Part shown: one piece after another, positions 5,336 through 12,674 of the stretch
How positions within the stretch are numbered: position 1 is the first letter of the stretch
Layout of the letters: each line of letters opens with the position of its first letter
Virus record (IMG/VR): IMGVR_UViG_3300027784_000046
Span: 1-24,143 of that record
Direction: 5' to 3' (one strand)
DNA: 24,143 bases
Source of the DNA: a virus
The notes under the pieces: model-generated
Told to the model about the DNA's origin: nothing
The model's input: the letters and a program-made list of their open reading frames with translations, nothing else
The model's database searches: none
Program-made: the position numbers and the translations under genes

Positions 5336-6342
5336 AATTCGTTGTATATACTCAATAGTGTTGAACTGTCAAAAGATTCAGATTCAATTGCTGTAATTTC
5401 TTTAGATACAATTTCGTCGACGCTTTCGAATGTAGAAATATCAACGTCGGTAGAAATTTCTTCAATCTGTTTTTGCGGAATGAGAGTAATTTCTCTGCAA
5501 CCGTGTTGTTCAATGTAGGTTTCTTTGATAAACGATGCTTCTTCAAAAGATATTGGCAGATCCAGCGTGACTCTGAGATAGCTTTTTGGTACAGCCATAT
5601 TATTATCAGGTTCTAGCAATTCACTTAATTTTGCAGTTCTATACTTAGGAGCATCAGGCCAGTCAATATAGAACGGTTCTTGATTGTTCTTTTTATCAAG
5701 AATCATCATGCCTCTCGCATCGTCCCAAGCATCTGCAAAATTGTGCGGGAACGCATTGCCGATATAGTGAACCTTGCCTCTCTGCTGACGCTTGTGAAAA
5801 TGTCCAGTAAACACATATTCCTGATTGGCAAAATGTTCTGCTTTTAGTTCGCCGTTGTCTGGCATCTGCACCATTGCATTCATATAGAAATGCGGCAGTT
5901 CAAAATGACCAAACATATAGCGAGACTTCATCTTTGCAGCTTGCTTCCACTCATCTTCAACTAACCACGGAACCATTGCAACATCGTCTCGTTCATACAG
6001 TTCGTTTATTACTGTAATGCCAGGAATGTGTTTTGCATATTCTACAGAATGCACATCTCTTTTGTCTTTGTAGTATAAATCATGATTGCCAGGAAAATAA
6101 AAGAATTGGTCAAATGATTCTCCTAGTTTTTCCAGTATTCTTAGAGAATGTTGCATTGTGGTAACATTGAGAGAGTTTCTATTGTGATGTAGATCACCAC
6201 AGAATATACCAGTTTCGCAACCGTTTTGTTTTGCTTGATCGATAAACCAATCAACAAAATCTTCGCAGTCTTGATTGTGGATTCGAGAGTTGGATTTCAG
6301 TCCTAGGTGTAGGTCGGTAAATACCGCAGCTTTATCAAACAT
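5332..6342 (-). CDS. 47: gp47 recombination endonuclease subunit (Mre11/SbcD-like nuclease)
   Basis: A 336-residue calcineurin-like phosphoesterase, matching the usual gp47 size. All metal-binding motifs are present in order: D10-L-H12, GD50 followed by HHN, GNHD (85-88), GHFE (145-148, His146) and TGHFHKR (179-185, His181 and His183). The C-terminal third (about 240-336) is the divergent cap and partner-binding region, rich in Glu/Ile/Ser at the end. It supplies the nuclease of the gp46/gp47 complex. A 39-base gap separates it from the upstream endonuclease gene and only a weak Shine-Dalgarno precedes the ATG. In T4 the same pair stands together in the same order. The enzyme appears intact. 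Confidence 0.95.
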   Translation of the reverse strand: MFDKAAVFTDLHLGLKSNSRIHNQDCEDFVDWFIDQAKQNGCETGIFCGDLHHNRNSLNVTTMQHSLRILEKLGESFDQFFYFPGNHDLYYKDKRDVHSVEYAKHIPGITVINELYERDDVAMVPWLVEDEWKQAAKMKSRYMFGHFELPHFYMNAMVQMPDNGELKAEHFANQEYVFTGHFHKRQQRGKVHYIGNAFPHNFADAWDDARGMMILDKKNNQEPFYIDWPDAPKYRTAKLSELLEPDNNMAVPKSYLRVTLDLPISFEEASFIKETYIEQHGCREITLIPQKQIEEISTDVDISTFESVDEIVSKEITAIESESFDSSTLLSIYNEL

Positions 6343-6381
6343 ATCTTACAAGTATATGATCTTTAAGTAAAAAGTCAACCG

Positions 6382-8127
6382 TTAATTTTCAAAGATGTAA
6401 ACACTTTGTCCGCAATCCCAGACTTTGCAGTACCCGTTAATTTGCATGTTAATTTCTGCAGACAAGTCTTTGTTGAAATTCTCAAGTTTATTTTCAAGTA
6501 GATGTTTTTGCCATGCATGTCTGGAGCCTGCATAATTTCCCTGTTTGTCTACATAGAAAAATCCCGGAGGAGAATGATGCTTGAACTCAAATCCTGCGGA
6601 TTCGTAGACTTTGCCTTGGCTATAGCGTCGATCTGCATATGATACTAGTTTTTCTCCTGGCTTCATATACTGTCTCGCAAAATGCTTAACTAGCTTGCTT
6701 GCGCCGCCTTTAACAGAATGATTCTCTAACGAGCATAATCTAATCAATTCGTATTCGGTGTTTTTAGAAAATCTATTGTGTGAAAAACAAGCAACTGCTA
6801 CTATCTTGTTGTTGTATATTAATCCTAGATCAACAGAACTAGCACAATTTCCCTGCAAATGATTTTGGTTGAGAAATTGTTTTTTTGCGTGTTTATCAAT
6901 AGATACAACCTGTGTTTTTCTTCCATGAACGGAATTTTCTAATCCGTTTAATTTGCTTTTGATTATGTTGGCAACTATGGAAGTTTTTTGTCTTACCTCA
7001 AAGTCCCAAAAATGCAAGAGATTGATTCCTGCTTCTGCGGACTTGGTAGTTTTGTCCAGATGATAGGCTTGTGTTTTGAGAAATTTTTCTGAATGAAAAT
7101 AAATGCCGTTAACTTCTATGCCTAGCAAAAAATCTTCAAAGTAAAGATCTATTTCTTGCGGATCTATAATAGATCGAGTATTCCTTTTTATGGAATAGTC
7201 GTTACAGAACAAATCAAACAAGATATTTTCTTCAAAACTGTGCTGATGCCTTTGAATTTTCAAATCATGCTTGTGAAACAGTTTTGCTAGATTGCTCGGT
7301 GATACTTCAAGATCTTGTGCAATTTCTGCAACACTCTTTCCTTGAGAATTTTGTTCTCCGAGCCAGTCGGTATTTTCCAGTCTAGACAAAACGCTTTCAG
7401 GGTAATAGTTTTTTCTTCTTGTTTGTGAAATTTGTTTTCTTATTTCTGAGTTTTGAGCAGGATTTTCAACTCCGTACTTTTTCTTGTTTGTGGTTTTAAT
7501 CTTGTCTTGAATTTCTGTGTTTTTTAGAACACACAATTCGCCGTATCTTTTTAAGTTTGTAGACTCAATTTTGCTTTTTACGGATTCTGCTTTTGCAGGA
7601 TTATCAAATCCGTATTTTTCTTGCCATGCTTGCTTTGTTTTTTCTTTAACGCTGTCTAACTGCATTATGTGATCAACTCCGTACTTTTCTCTAGAAGTAT
7701 TTTTAACAGCAGATTTGTATGCGGTTGTTTTCGAATAATGTTCAGTGCCGTATCGCTCGAAGCTGGTTTGTTTTGTTTTTTCTTGCCATTCTTTTGTTTG
7801 AGAATGCCATTCTACGCCGAGGTTTTTGAGATTGTTCTGTTTCTTCTCTTGTACAGAATAGCGAGCTGTGCATTTTTTGCTGCAATATTTTCTATATTCT
7901 CTCTTGTCTGCATGCCACGAAAGAACCGTACCGCACTTGCACACAGGAATTTCTGTAGATTGAATCTTCCAGTGATACAGCAATTGTCTAGGATTTTGAG
8001 AATTTATTTTCTGAGAAATAGATTCAAATTTCCCTCCAAGGGGAGAGTCTAGCAACTTTTTAAATGTTAATCTTTCGATGTTTGTTAACTGTTCTATTAT
8101 CTCATGCGTTTGGGTCGTTGCTGTCAT
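6382..8127 (-). CDS. Composite mobile-type endonuclease: Zn site, 23-residue repeats, HTH, Vsr-like nuclease, GNAT-like end
   Basis: A 581-residue multidomain protein. A Cys cluster (C63-x-C65, C82-x3-C86) suggests a zinc-binding N-terminus. Six tandem repeats follow, each with a YG-x-(E/D)-(N/H)-P-type core, starting at residues 103, 126, 149, 172, 195 and 218: an exact 23-residue period, like DUF7487-type phage proteins. A helix-turn-helix lies at about 262-290 (KSVAEIAQDLEVSPSNLAKL). The nuclease core (297-377) shows EIDLYF with D327, GIEVNGIYFHSE with E338 and H345, and YHLDKT with H356/D358, resembling Vsr-like (EDxHD) homing endonucleases. The C-terminus (about 410-527) has NHLQG, GLIYNNKIVAVACF, ELIRLCSL, GGASKLVKHF, SYADRRYSQGKVYESAGF and PGFFYV, reminiscent of GNAT/Mom-like domains. 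It starts inside the gp55 gene (26-base overlap). Homing is inferred; a DNA-modifying or counter-defence role is possible. Confidence 0.8.
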   Translation of the reverse strand: MTATTQTHEIIEQLTNIERLTFKKLLDSPLGGKFESISQKINSQNPRQLLYHWKIQSTEIPVCKCGTVLSWHADKREYRKYCSKKCTARYSVQEKKQNNLKNLGVEWHSQTKEWQEKTKQTSFERYGTEHYSKTTAYKSAVKNTSREKYGVDHIMQLDSVKEKTKQAWQEKYGFDNPAKAESVKSKIESTNLKRYGELCVLKNTEIQDKIKTTNKKKYGVENPAQNSEIRKQISQTRRKNYYPESVLSRLENTDWLGEQNSQGKSVAEIAQDLEVSPSNLAKLFHKHDLKIQRHQHSFEENILFDLFCNDYSIKRNTRSIIDPQEIDLYFEDFLLGIEVNGIYFHSEKFLKTQAYHLDKTTKSAEAGINLLHFWDFEVRQKTSIVANIIKSKLNGLENSVHGRKTQVVSIDKHAKKQFLNQNHLQGNCASSVDLGLIYNNKIVAVACFSHNRFSKNTEYELIRLCSLENHSVKGGASKLVKHFARQYMKPGEKLVSYADRRYSQGKVYESAGFEFKHHSPPGFFYVDKQGNYAGSRHAWQKHLLENKLENFNKDLSAEINMQINGYCKVWDCGQSVYIFEN

Positions 8128-8941
8128 GCTGTTTTGCTCTGCGTAGATCTGCTTCCCATTCGTGATTGTTTGTTCTTGTATAAGAAGGATTAAGATCGTT
8201 CATTTCCAGTATATCGTCACGAATGTTTTGATTCTTCTTTTCTATATTTATAATTCTAACGAAAGAATTGGTCACAGCCGCAGTATAGTAGGCGAAAGGA
8301 TTGTTAGATTTTGATTCGTCAAATTGTAAACCAATCTGAGAAAGCTGAAGAATTGCCTGTCCCTTCATCTCGTCGTTGTATGTATAATTTCTAACATTGC
8401 CTTTTGTAGCGTAACGATCTACCAATTTCAGCCACATACGGGCCAGCTTGTCTGTAGCCTGGCCTTTTGATTTAGAAAATTCGCCAGTATCTACATCGCC
8501 TCGCCAGTGTGATTTTCCTACACAAACAAGGTCGTCGTTTTCGTCAAACTTCCAGTGCTGGAACGGCGGAAAGTTCAGTTTGGTTTTTGTATCTGCTACG
8601 GTTTTGGGATTTTTCTTTCTGCCTGGTTCTTCAGGAATATGGTCGAATGTCATTATTCTGAAAATCAATTCTTGTTTTGTGATTTTTCTGTAGTCAACTT
8701 CGCAGTCTGCTTGCTTTACTTTTTCGCCTGCCTGTTTTCTTGCTTCAAAGTCTGCCTGAGATAACCTCTTTGCTTTGTTTCGCTTTGCTTCTGCGATTGT
8801 GCGTATATTGATACGATCAAGTGATGCAAGTATAATGTCGTATCGATGATATTCAGGCTGTGTGAAAGAACAAAATGTAGTTTTTGATTTGTGTATTTCT
8901 GCTAGTAAGTCTCTGTTGTTAAGATAATTGACTTTCCTCAA
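8102..8941 (-). CDS. 55: gp55-type late RNA polymerase sigma factor
   Basis: A 279-residue protein that redirects host RNA polymerase to T4-type late promoters. The N-terminal VNYLNNRDLL (4-13) matches the VNYxNNKD-type start of gp55 proteins. After a long insert comes LARMWLKLVDRYATKGNVRNYTYNDEMKGQAI (about 166-197). The sigma region 2-like core follows: LQFDESKSNNPFAYYTAAVTNSFVRIINIEKK (about 205-236) and RDD near 241. It is much longer than T4 gp55 (185); the extra 140 or so residues lie between the N-terminal motif and the core. I recall such long forms from other marine T4-like phages. The last 26 bases double as the start of the downstream endonuclease gene. An AGGAG Shine-Dalgarno precedes the ATG and a consensus sigma-70 promoter stands upstream, so gp55 is the first product of the early leftward operon. 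CTAAATA/TATAAATA boxes elsewhere in the window are its likely targets. Confidence 0.85.
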   Translation of the reverse strand: MRKVNYLNNRDLLAEIHKSKTTFCSFTQPEYHRYDIILASLDRINIRTIAEAKRNKAKRLSQADFEARKQAGEKVKQADCEVDYRKITKQELIFRIMTFDHIPEEPGRKKNPKTVADTKTKLNFPPFQHWKFDENDDLVCVGKSHWRGDVDTGEFSKSKGQATDKLARMWLKLVDRYATKGNVRNYTYNDEMKGQAILQLSQIGLQFDESKSNNPFAYYTAAVTNSFVRIINIEKKNQNIRDDILEMNDLNPSYTRTNNHEWEADLRRAKQHDSNDPNA

Positions 8942-8966
8942 TGAATTCTCCTAAGTTATTGATACT

Positions 8967-8995
8967 ATTATAATATATGCAGTTTATTTTGTCAA
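8967..8995 (-). promoter_or_regulatory. Consensus sigma-70 promoter for the gp55-gp47-gp46 operon
   Basis: On the minus strand the -35 box TTGACA (8995-8990) and the -10 box TATAAT (8972-8967) are both perfect consensus with a 17-base spacer. Transcription should start near 8960, giving a leader of about 20 bases with AGGAG before the gp55 ATG at 8941. Such a strong host-type promoter is what an early phage operon uses. It is back to back with the late box at 8996-9003. Confidence 0.85.
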
Positions 8996-9003
8996 CTAAA
9001 TAC
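8996..9003 (+). promoter_or_regulatory. Late promoter box CTAAATAC for the baseplate cluster
   Basis: CTAAATAC is a one-base variant of the T4-type late element TATAAATA and the same core occurs before gp6. With the core at -13 to -6, the start point falls near 9008. That leaves only about 12 bases of leader, beginning at the AGGAG Shine-Dalgarno for the gp48-like gene. It directly abuts the -35 box of the divergent early promoter. Confidence 0.7.
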
Positions 9004-9019
9004 TGCAAGGAGTAATTTT

Positions 9020-9757
9020 ATGGTAGATTCGTTATTTGATATAGCAGGCAGAGTTGATAAACTGCTTAGGAATCCTCCCGACACAGAACCTCAACAAGAT
9101 AGCCAGGAAGATGCACCAGCACTATTTGAATCTGGCAACAAAGACTGGCGAGTAAGACTGGCGATTCCTCCTAATCTTTCTGCCTATCAGGATGCCGAAA
9201 TTCTAAAACCACTAAGGGAAACTAACAACAGCATGGTGTGGCCCTATACTCCTAACATTTTTATGACGCACAGTGCAAATTATAATAAATTGACTCCGGT
9301 ACACAGTAATTATCCCTTTCCAATTTACGAAAACAGCCAAGTTGATCAATTTATTATTCAGGGTGAATTTACAGCAGAAAATGAACAAGAAGCTCGCTAT
9401 TGGCTTGCTGCCATGCATTTTTTAAGGTCAGTTACAAAAATGGCGTATGGCAGGTCAGAAAATCAAGGTGCTCCGCCGCCGGTGCTAAAGCTGAACGGTT
9501 ATGGAGATTTTGTTTTTAAAGACCTGCCTGTGATAGTAGAACAATTTCAGCTGAATTTGCCAGGAGACGTAGATTACATACAGGTACCTGGCATAGGATC
9601 TGGCCAGGGATCATGGGTACCGACAAGATCAGAAATTTCAGTTGGAGTATTCCCAACCTTTTCGAGAGACACAGTTAACAAATTCAGTCTTGACAAGTTT
9701 GTCAAAGGCGAGTATATCACACAGCGCAGAGGAACCAGCCCAGGAGGATTTATCTAA
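9020..9757 (+). CDS. 48: gp48-like baseplate tail-tube cap protein
   Basis: A 245-residue protein at the head of the baseplate cluster. After a polar N-terminal stretch (about 15-40, Glu/Asp/Gln-rich) come the stretches I associate with the gp48-type cap of marine T4-like phages: VWPYTPNIFMTHSANY (73-88), PVHSNYPFPIYENSQVDQF (about 93-111), RYWLAAMHFLRSVTKMAYG (about 126-144), PPPVLKLNGYGDFVFKDLPV (about 151-170) and NLPGDVDYI (about 179-187). Such proteins sit on the hub and seed tail-tube polymerisation; in T4, gp48 and gp54 do this. AAGGAG lies about 8 bases before the ATG. Its stop overlaps the gp53-like start by one base. Cap/tube-initiator function is inferred from family and position; gp54 or another tube-fold protein is an alternative. 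Confidence 0.7.
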   Translation: MVDSLFDIAGRVDKLLRNPPDTEPQQDSQEDAPALFESGNKDWRVRLAIPPNLSAYQDAEILKPLRETNNSMVWPYTPNIFMTHSANYNKLTPVHSNYPFPIYENSQVDQFIIQGEFTAENEQEARYWLAAMHFLRSVTKMAYGRSENQGAPPPVLKLNGYGDFVFKDLPVIVEQFQLNLPGDVDYIQVPGIGSGQGSWVPTRSEISVGVFPTFSRDTVNKFSLDKFVKGEYITQRRGTSPGGFI

Positions 9758-10059
9758 TGGCAAAATATACATCAGATTCTCCCTGGTTTGACACACCAAT
9801 TCGCAACGGCAGATTTCTAGACAAACTGAGTATCAGGCCAGTTCCTGCTAGCAACGACGATGTTCCGTATACAATACAAAGTCAATATCACTTGAGACCA
9901 GATTTGCTGGCATTTGACATCTATGACAATGAAAAACTATGGTGGGTTTTTGCTCAAAGAAACATGAATGTAATAAAAGATCCTGTATACGATTTTCAGT
10001 CTGGCGTTGAAATATTTCTACCTAGGAGATCCAGTCTTTTTAGACTGCTTGGTTCATAA
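9757..10059 (+). CDS. 53: gp53-like baseplate wedge protein, short LysM-like form
   Basis: A 100-residue protein whose second half, RPDLLAFDIYDNEKLWWVFAQRNMNVIKDPVYDF followed by GVEIFLPRRS (about 48-93), is a LysM-like fold characteristic of gp53-type wedge proteins. T4 gp53 is 196 residues, so this form is about half as long, keeping the C-terminal LysM-like part with a brief N-terminal arm (KYTSDSPWFDTPIRNGRFLD). gp53 completes the baseplate wedge and links it to the hub during assembly. A strong AGGAGG Shine-Dalgarno lies inside the end of the upstream gene, and the ATG shares one base with its TAA, so the two are co-translated. The next gene begins directly after its stop codon. Confidence 0.75.
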   Translation: MAKYTSDSPWFDTPIRNGRFLDKLSIRPVPASNDDVPYTIQSQYHLRPDLLAFDIYDNEKLWWVFAQRNMNVIKDPVYDFQSGVEIFLPRRSSLFRLLGS

Positions 10060-12672
10060 ATGAGTTTTCTATCAAATCTACGACAATTTGTTGGTATAGA
10101 TTCCAGTGCACCTGCAAGACAGGATCGAGAGGGGGGAGGACGAAGTTCGTCAACAGACGATCAACAAGATACTACTCCAACACAATCAAGCGATTCTACT
10201 GCTGACAGTCGGCGACGAGGAACTGCTGCCAGAGCTCAGCAAGACAGCTCTCTTTCTGACAGACTTGTCGACGAGACTGCACAAGAAAGAGCACAAAGGT
10301 CACAAGCAGACGCCCAAGCACGAGGACCCGGCTCCGGAGATGATCTTACAGACCCCCCGTCGCGAGAGGATAGAGGCCGAGACGAACGTAGTAGAGGAGG
10401 CTTCGACGGAGATAGCGGGCAATCACCTAATATTAGTCTAGAAGACGAAACACCTGGTGCCCCTAGTACACGCAGTCCTGCAGATCCAGGCGAGGACGAC
10501 AAGGGTGCTACAGAGTCCACTGACTCTGCTGGTGAGACTGCAAACACAGAGTCTGACGTAGAAGCCGGTAATGTGCCTCTTGCAAACCCACTATCTGTTT
10601 TTTCCAGTTATTCAAGCATAATATCTCTTTTTGTGCTTACCAAAGAGGAACTTGCCAATCCTGATGCATACAGACAATCTGAGCCAGAATTTTTAATAGC
10701 AAGAACAGGTGGCATTGGAGCAGACGGCGACAACATAACTCCTACTATCTTTGAAGAAAATCTGGGTATCAGAGTAGAATACTTTCTTGACGATCTGGAA
10801 GTGGAATCTCTGCTAGCACAAACTCCTAACACTCGTCAGACCAATGCCACTATAGTTAGATTTACTCTGAAAGAGCCCTATTCTATGGGCATGTTTTTAA
10901 AGGCACTTCAATTTACAGTGTCTAGATCAGACCCTCAGCGAACGTCTTATATAGACCCTCCCTATCTCTTAAAAATAGATTTTAAAGGGTTTAATGACCA
11001 GGGGGAATATGTAGGTGTCCCTGCAACTTCTAGATATATTCCCATTAAATTAACCAGAATAGAATTCAACGTTTCTGCAGGAGGCAGCGAGTATCAAATC
11101 GAAGCAGTTGCCTGGAACGATCAAGCCTATGCAGACGAAATACAAACAATTACAGACAATCTGTCTCTCAGTGGTAGCAGTGTGCGAGAATTTTTAACAT
11201 CAGGATTGCAGGGCAGACAGCAGGATACTCAAAGGCAAGGACTTGCAGGGTTTCTAGAAAAAAGAGAACAAGACCTCACAAAATCCGACGACGAAGAACA
11301 AGAGCCATTTAAAGAAAAGCCCGACCAGTTTATAATAGCATTCCCAGAAACACAAACCAACAGGCAACCCAATAATGGGCCACAAGAAGATCAGGGAGCC
11401 GTTACAACGAACAACGGGCCTGAGATAACTGTAAATTCAGGAGGCAGCGAAGAAGCCATTGTTGGCGAACTAGAATCTTTCAATAACAAAATCGGAGACT
11501 CCAGAATAGTTGTAGAAAGAGATTCTGCAGGAACACGCAACGACGGAGAACTCAGCGAAGATGAAGATTTTATACAATTTCGCAGAGTCTCAGTTAGAAA
11601 CGACGGTAGAGTACTACAGTTTCCGTCAAAAATGAGAATACAGGATATAATAGAAGAAGTTGTTCTTCTATCAGAGTATGCAAAAGATCTAGCAGAAAAA
11701 GAACCAGATTCTCTTGGCTACAAAGACTGGTTTAGAATTGAAACAAGAGTGTATGAACAACTAACCGAACCAGACAAAATCACAGGAAAAACACCCAAAG
11801 TCTATGTATACAGCATTGTTCCATATAAAGTAGAATCGCATAGATTTTTAGGACCAGACCAGAGCCTGGGAGATCGTTCAATAGAGCAACTAAAAAGACT
11901 TGCGCCAAAAAAATACGAATATATCTACAGCGGTGCAAATGATGATATCATTAGTTTCGACCTCCAATTTAACACAGCATTCTTTCAAGGATTGCAGGAA
12001 GACCTTGGACAAAAATCTCAAAAAATTCAAGAACAAGGACGTCCCGATCTAGGTCTTGACGACCAAATTCTTTCTTTAGTGCGAAGTGCCAGGGAAGTCG
12101 AAGAGCAGGAAACAATAAATGGACCACGAGCAGATGTGCAAAGAGAACGTGCGACTGGTATAAACACAGGTCAACAGGGCGGATCTGCCGGCACGGGTGA
12201 TACTGACGAAAGAACAGCAATTGCTAGAAACTTTAATGAAATTATTGTTAATGGTCTTGATTTAATTACATTGGATATCGAAATATGGGGTGATCCCTTC
12301 TTTATAGCAGATAGCGGTATTGGCAACTATAATGCACCAGGAACCGGTAACCCCTATATAACATCTGATAATACCTTAGATTATCAATATTTTGAACCTA
12401 TCTGTTTGTTGGAGTTTAAAACACCTATAGATTACGGACAAGACGGGCAAATGATATTTCCAGAAAATCAAGGCGAGCCTGTAGCCGAATTTAGCGGTGT
12501 ATACAGAATTCTTACAGTAAGAAACAGAATATCTTCAAACAGATTTACACAGGAAATGCAAATGGTTCGGCTTAGAAATCAAGAATTACAAGAAAGGTCG
12601 GCAAACACAGGCCCAGGATTTACAGTAACTAACCCCGGAGCTCCGGGCGGAGACGCAGGAGTAAGGAGTTAA
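10060..12672 (+). CDS. Large baseplate hub-type structural protein with disordered N-terminal arm
   Basis: An 870-residue virion protein between gp53-like and gp5 genes. Residues 14-170 are a low-complexity arm rich in Asp, Arg, Gln, Ser, Thr and Gly, probably disordered. A folded part (about 171-380) follows, with LFVLTKEELANPDAY, VRFTLKEPYSMGMFLKALQ and PPYLLKIDFKGF. There is another polar linker (about 385-500), then a domain (about 515-645) with IQDIIEEVVLLSEYAKDL, KVYVYSIVPYKVESHRF and KKYEYIYSGANDDIISFDLQF. The C-terminal domain (about 720-840) has EIWGDPFFIADSG and FSGVYRILTVRNRIS...FTQEMQMVRLRNQ. The last two resemble gp27/gpD-type hub domains that hold the gp5 spike, consistent with its place directly upstream of gp5. 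It starts flush with the gp53 stop (TAAATG) and ends with AAGGAG for gp5. Hub identity is inferred; T4 gp27 itself is only about 390 residues. Confidence 0.65.
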   Translation: MSFLSNLRQFVGIDSSAPARQDREGGGRSSSTDDQQDTTPTQSSDSTADSRRRGTAARAQQDSSLSDRLVDETAQERAQRSQADAQARGPGSGDDLTDPPSREDRGRDERSRGGFDGDSGQSPNISLEDETPGAPSTRSPADPGEDDKGATESTDSAGETANTESDVEAGNVPLANPLSVFSSYSSIISLFVLTKEELANPDAYRQSEPEFLIARTGGIGADGDNITPTIFEENLGIRVEYFLDDLEVESLLAQTPNTRQTNATIVRFTLKEPYSMGMFLKALQFTVSRSDPQRTSYIDPPYLLKIDFKGFNDQGEYVGVPATSRYIPIKLTRIEFNVSAGGSEYQIEAVAWNDQAYADEIQTITDNLSLSGSSVREFLTSGLQGRQQDTQRQGLAGFLEKREQDLTKSDDEEQEPFKEKPDQFIIAFPETQTNRQPNNGPQEDQGAVTTNNGPEITVNSGGSEEAIVGELESFNNKIGDSRIVVERDSAGTRNDGELSEDEDFIQFRRVSVRNDGRVLQFPSKMRIQDIIEEVVLLSEYAKDLAEKEPDSLGYKDWFRIETRVYEQLTEPDKITGKTPKVYVYSIVPYKVESHRFLGPDQSLGDRSIEQLKRLAPKKYEYIYSGANDDIISFDLQFNTAFFQGLQEDLGQKSQKIQEQGRPDLGLDDQILSLVRSAREVEEQETINGPRADVQRERATGINTGQQGGSAGTGDTDERTAIARNFNEIIVNGLDLITLDIEIWGDPFFIADSGIGNYNAPGTGNPYITSDNTLDYQYFEPICLLEFKTPIDYGQDGQMIFPENQGEPVAEFSGVYRILTVRNRISSNRFTQEMQMVRLRNQELQERSANTGPGFTVTNPGAPGGDAGVRS

Positions 12673-12674
12673 GA

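Noticed and set aside
7455-7821. 69-base periodicity resembling a repeat array or CRISPR
   Set aside because: The periodicity comes from six diverged protein repeats of 23 residues in one continuous frame; DNA copies are not identical and there are no spacers.
7669-8052. 127-codon plus-strand frame opposite the composite endonuclease
   Set aside because: A shadow of the regular 69-base repeats and Lys/Gln-rich coding of the endonuclease; Phe/Leu/Ser-rich translation with no promoter or ribosome site.
10106-10547. 111-codon plus-strand and 103-codon minus-strand frames inside the hub protein gene
   Set aside because: Both lie entirely within the low-complexity arm of the 870-residue gene; biased composition keeps other frames open. 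No ribosome sites or recognisable products.
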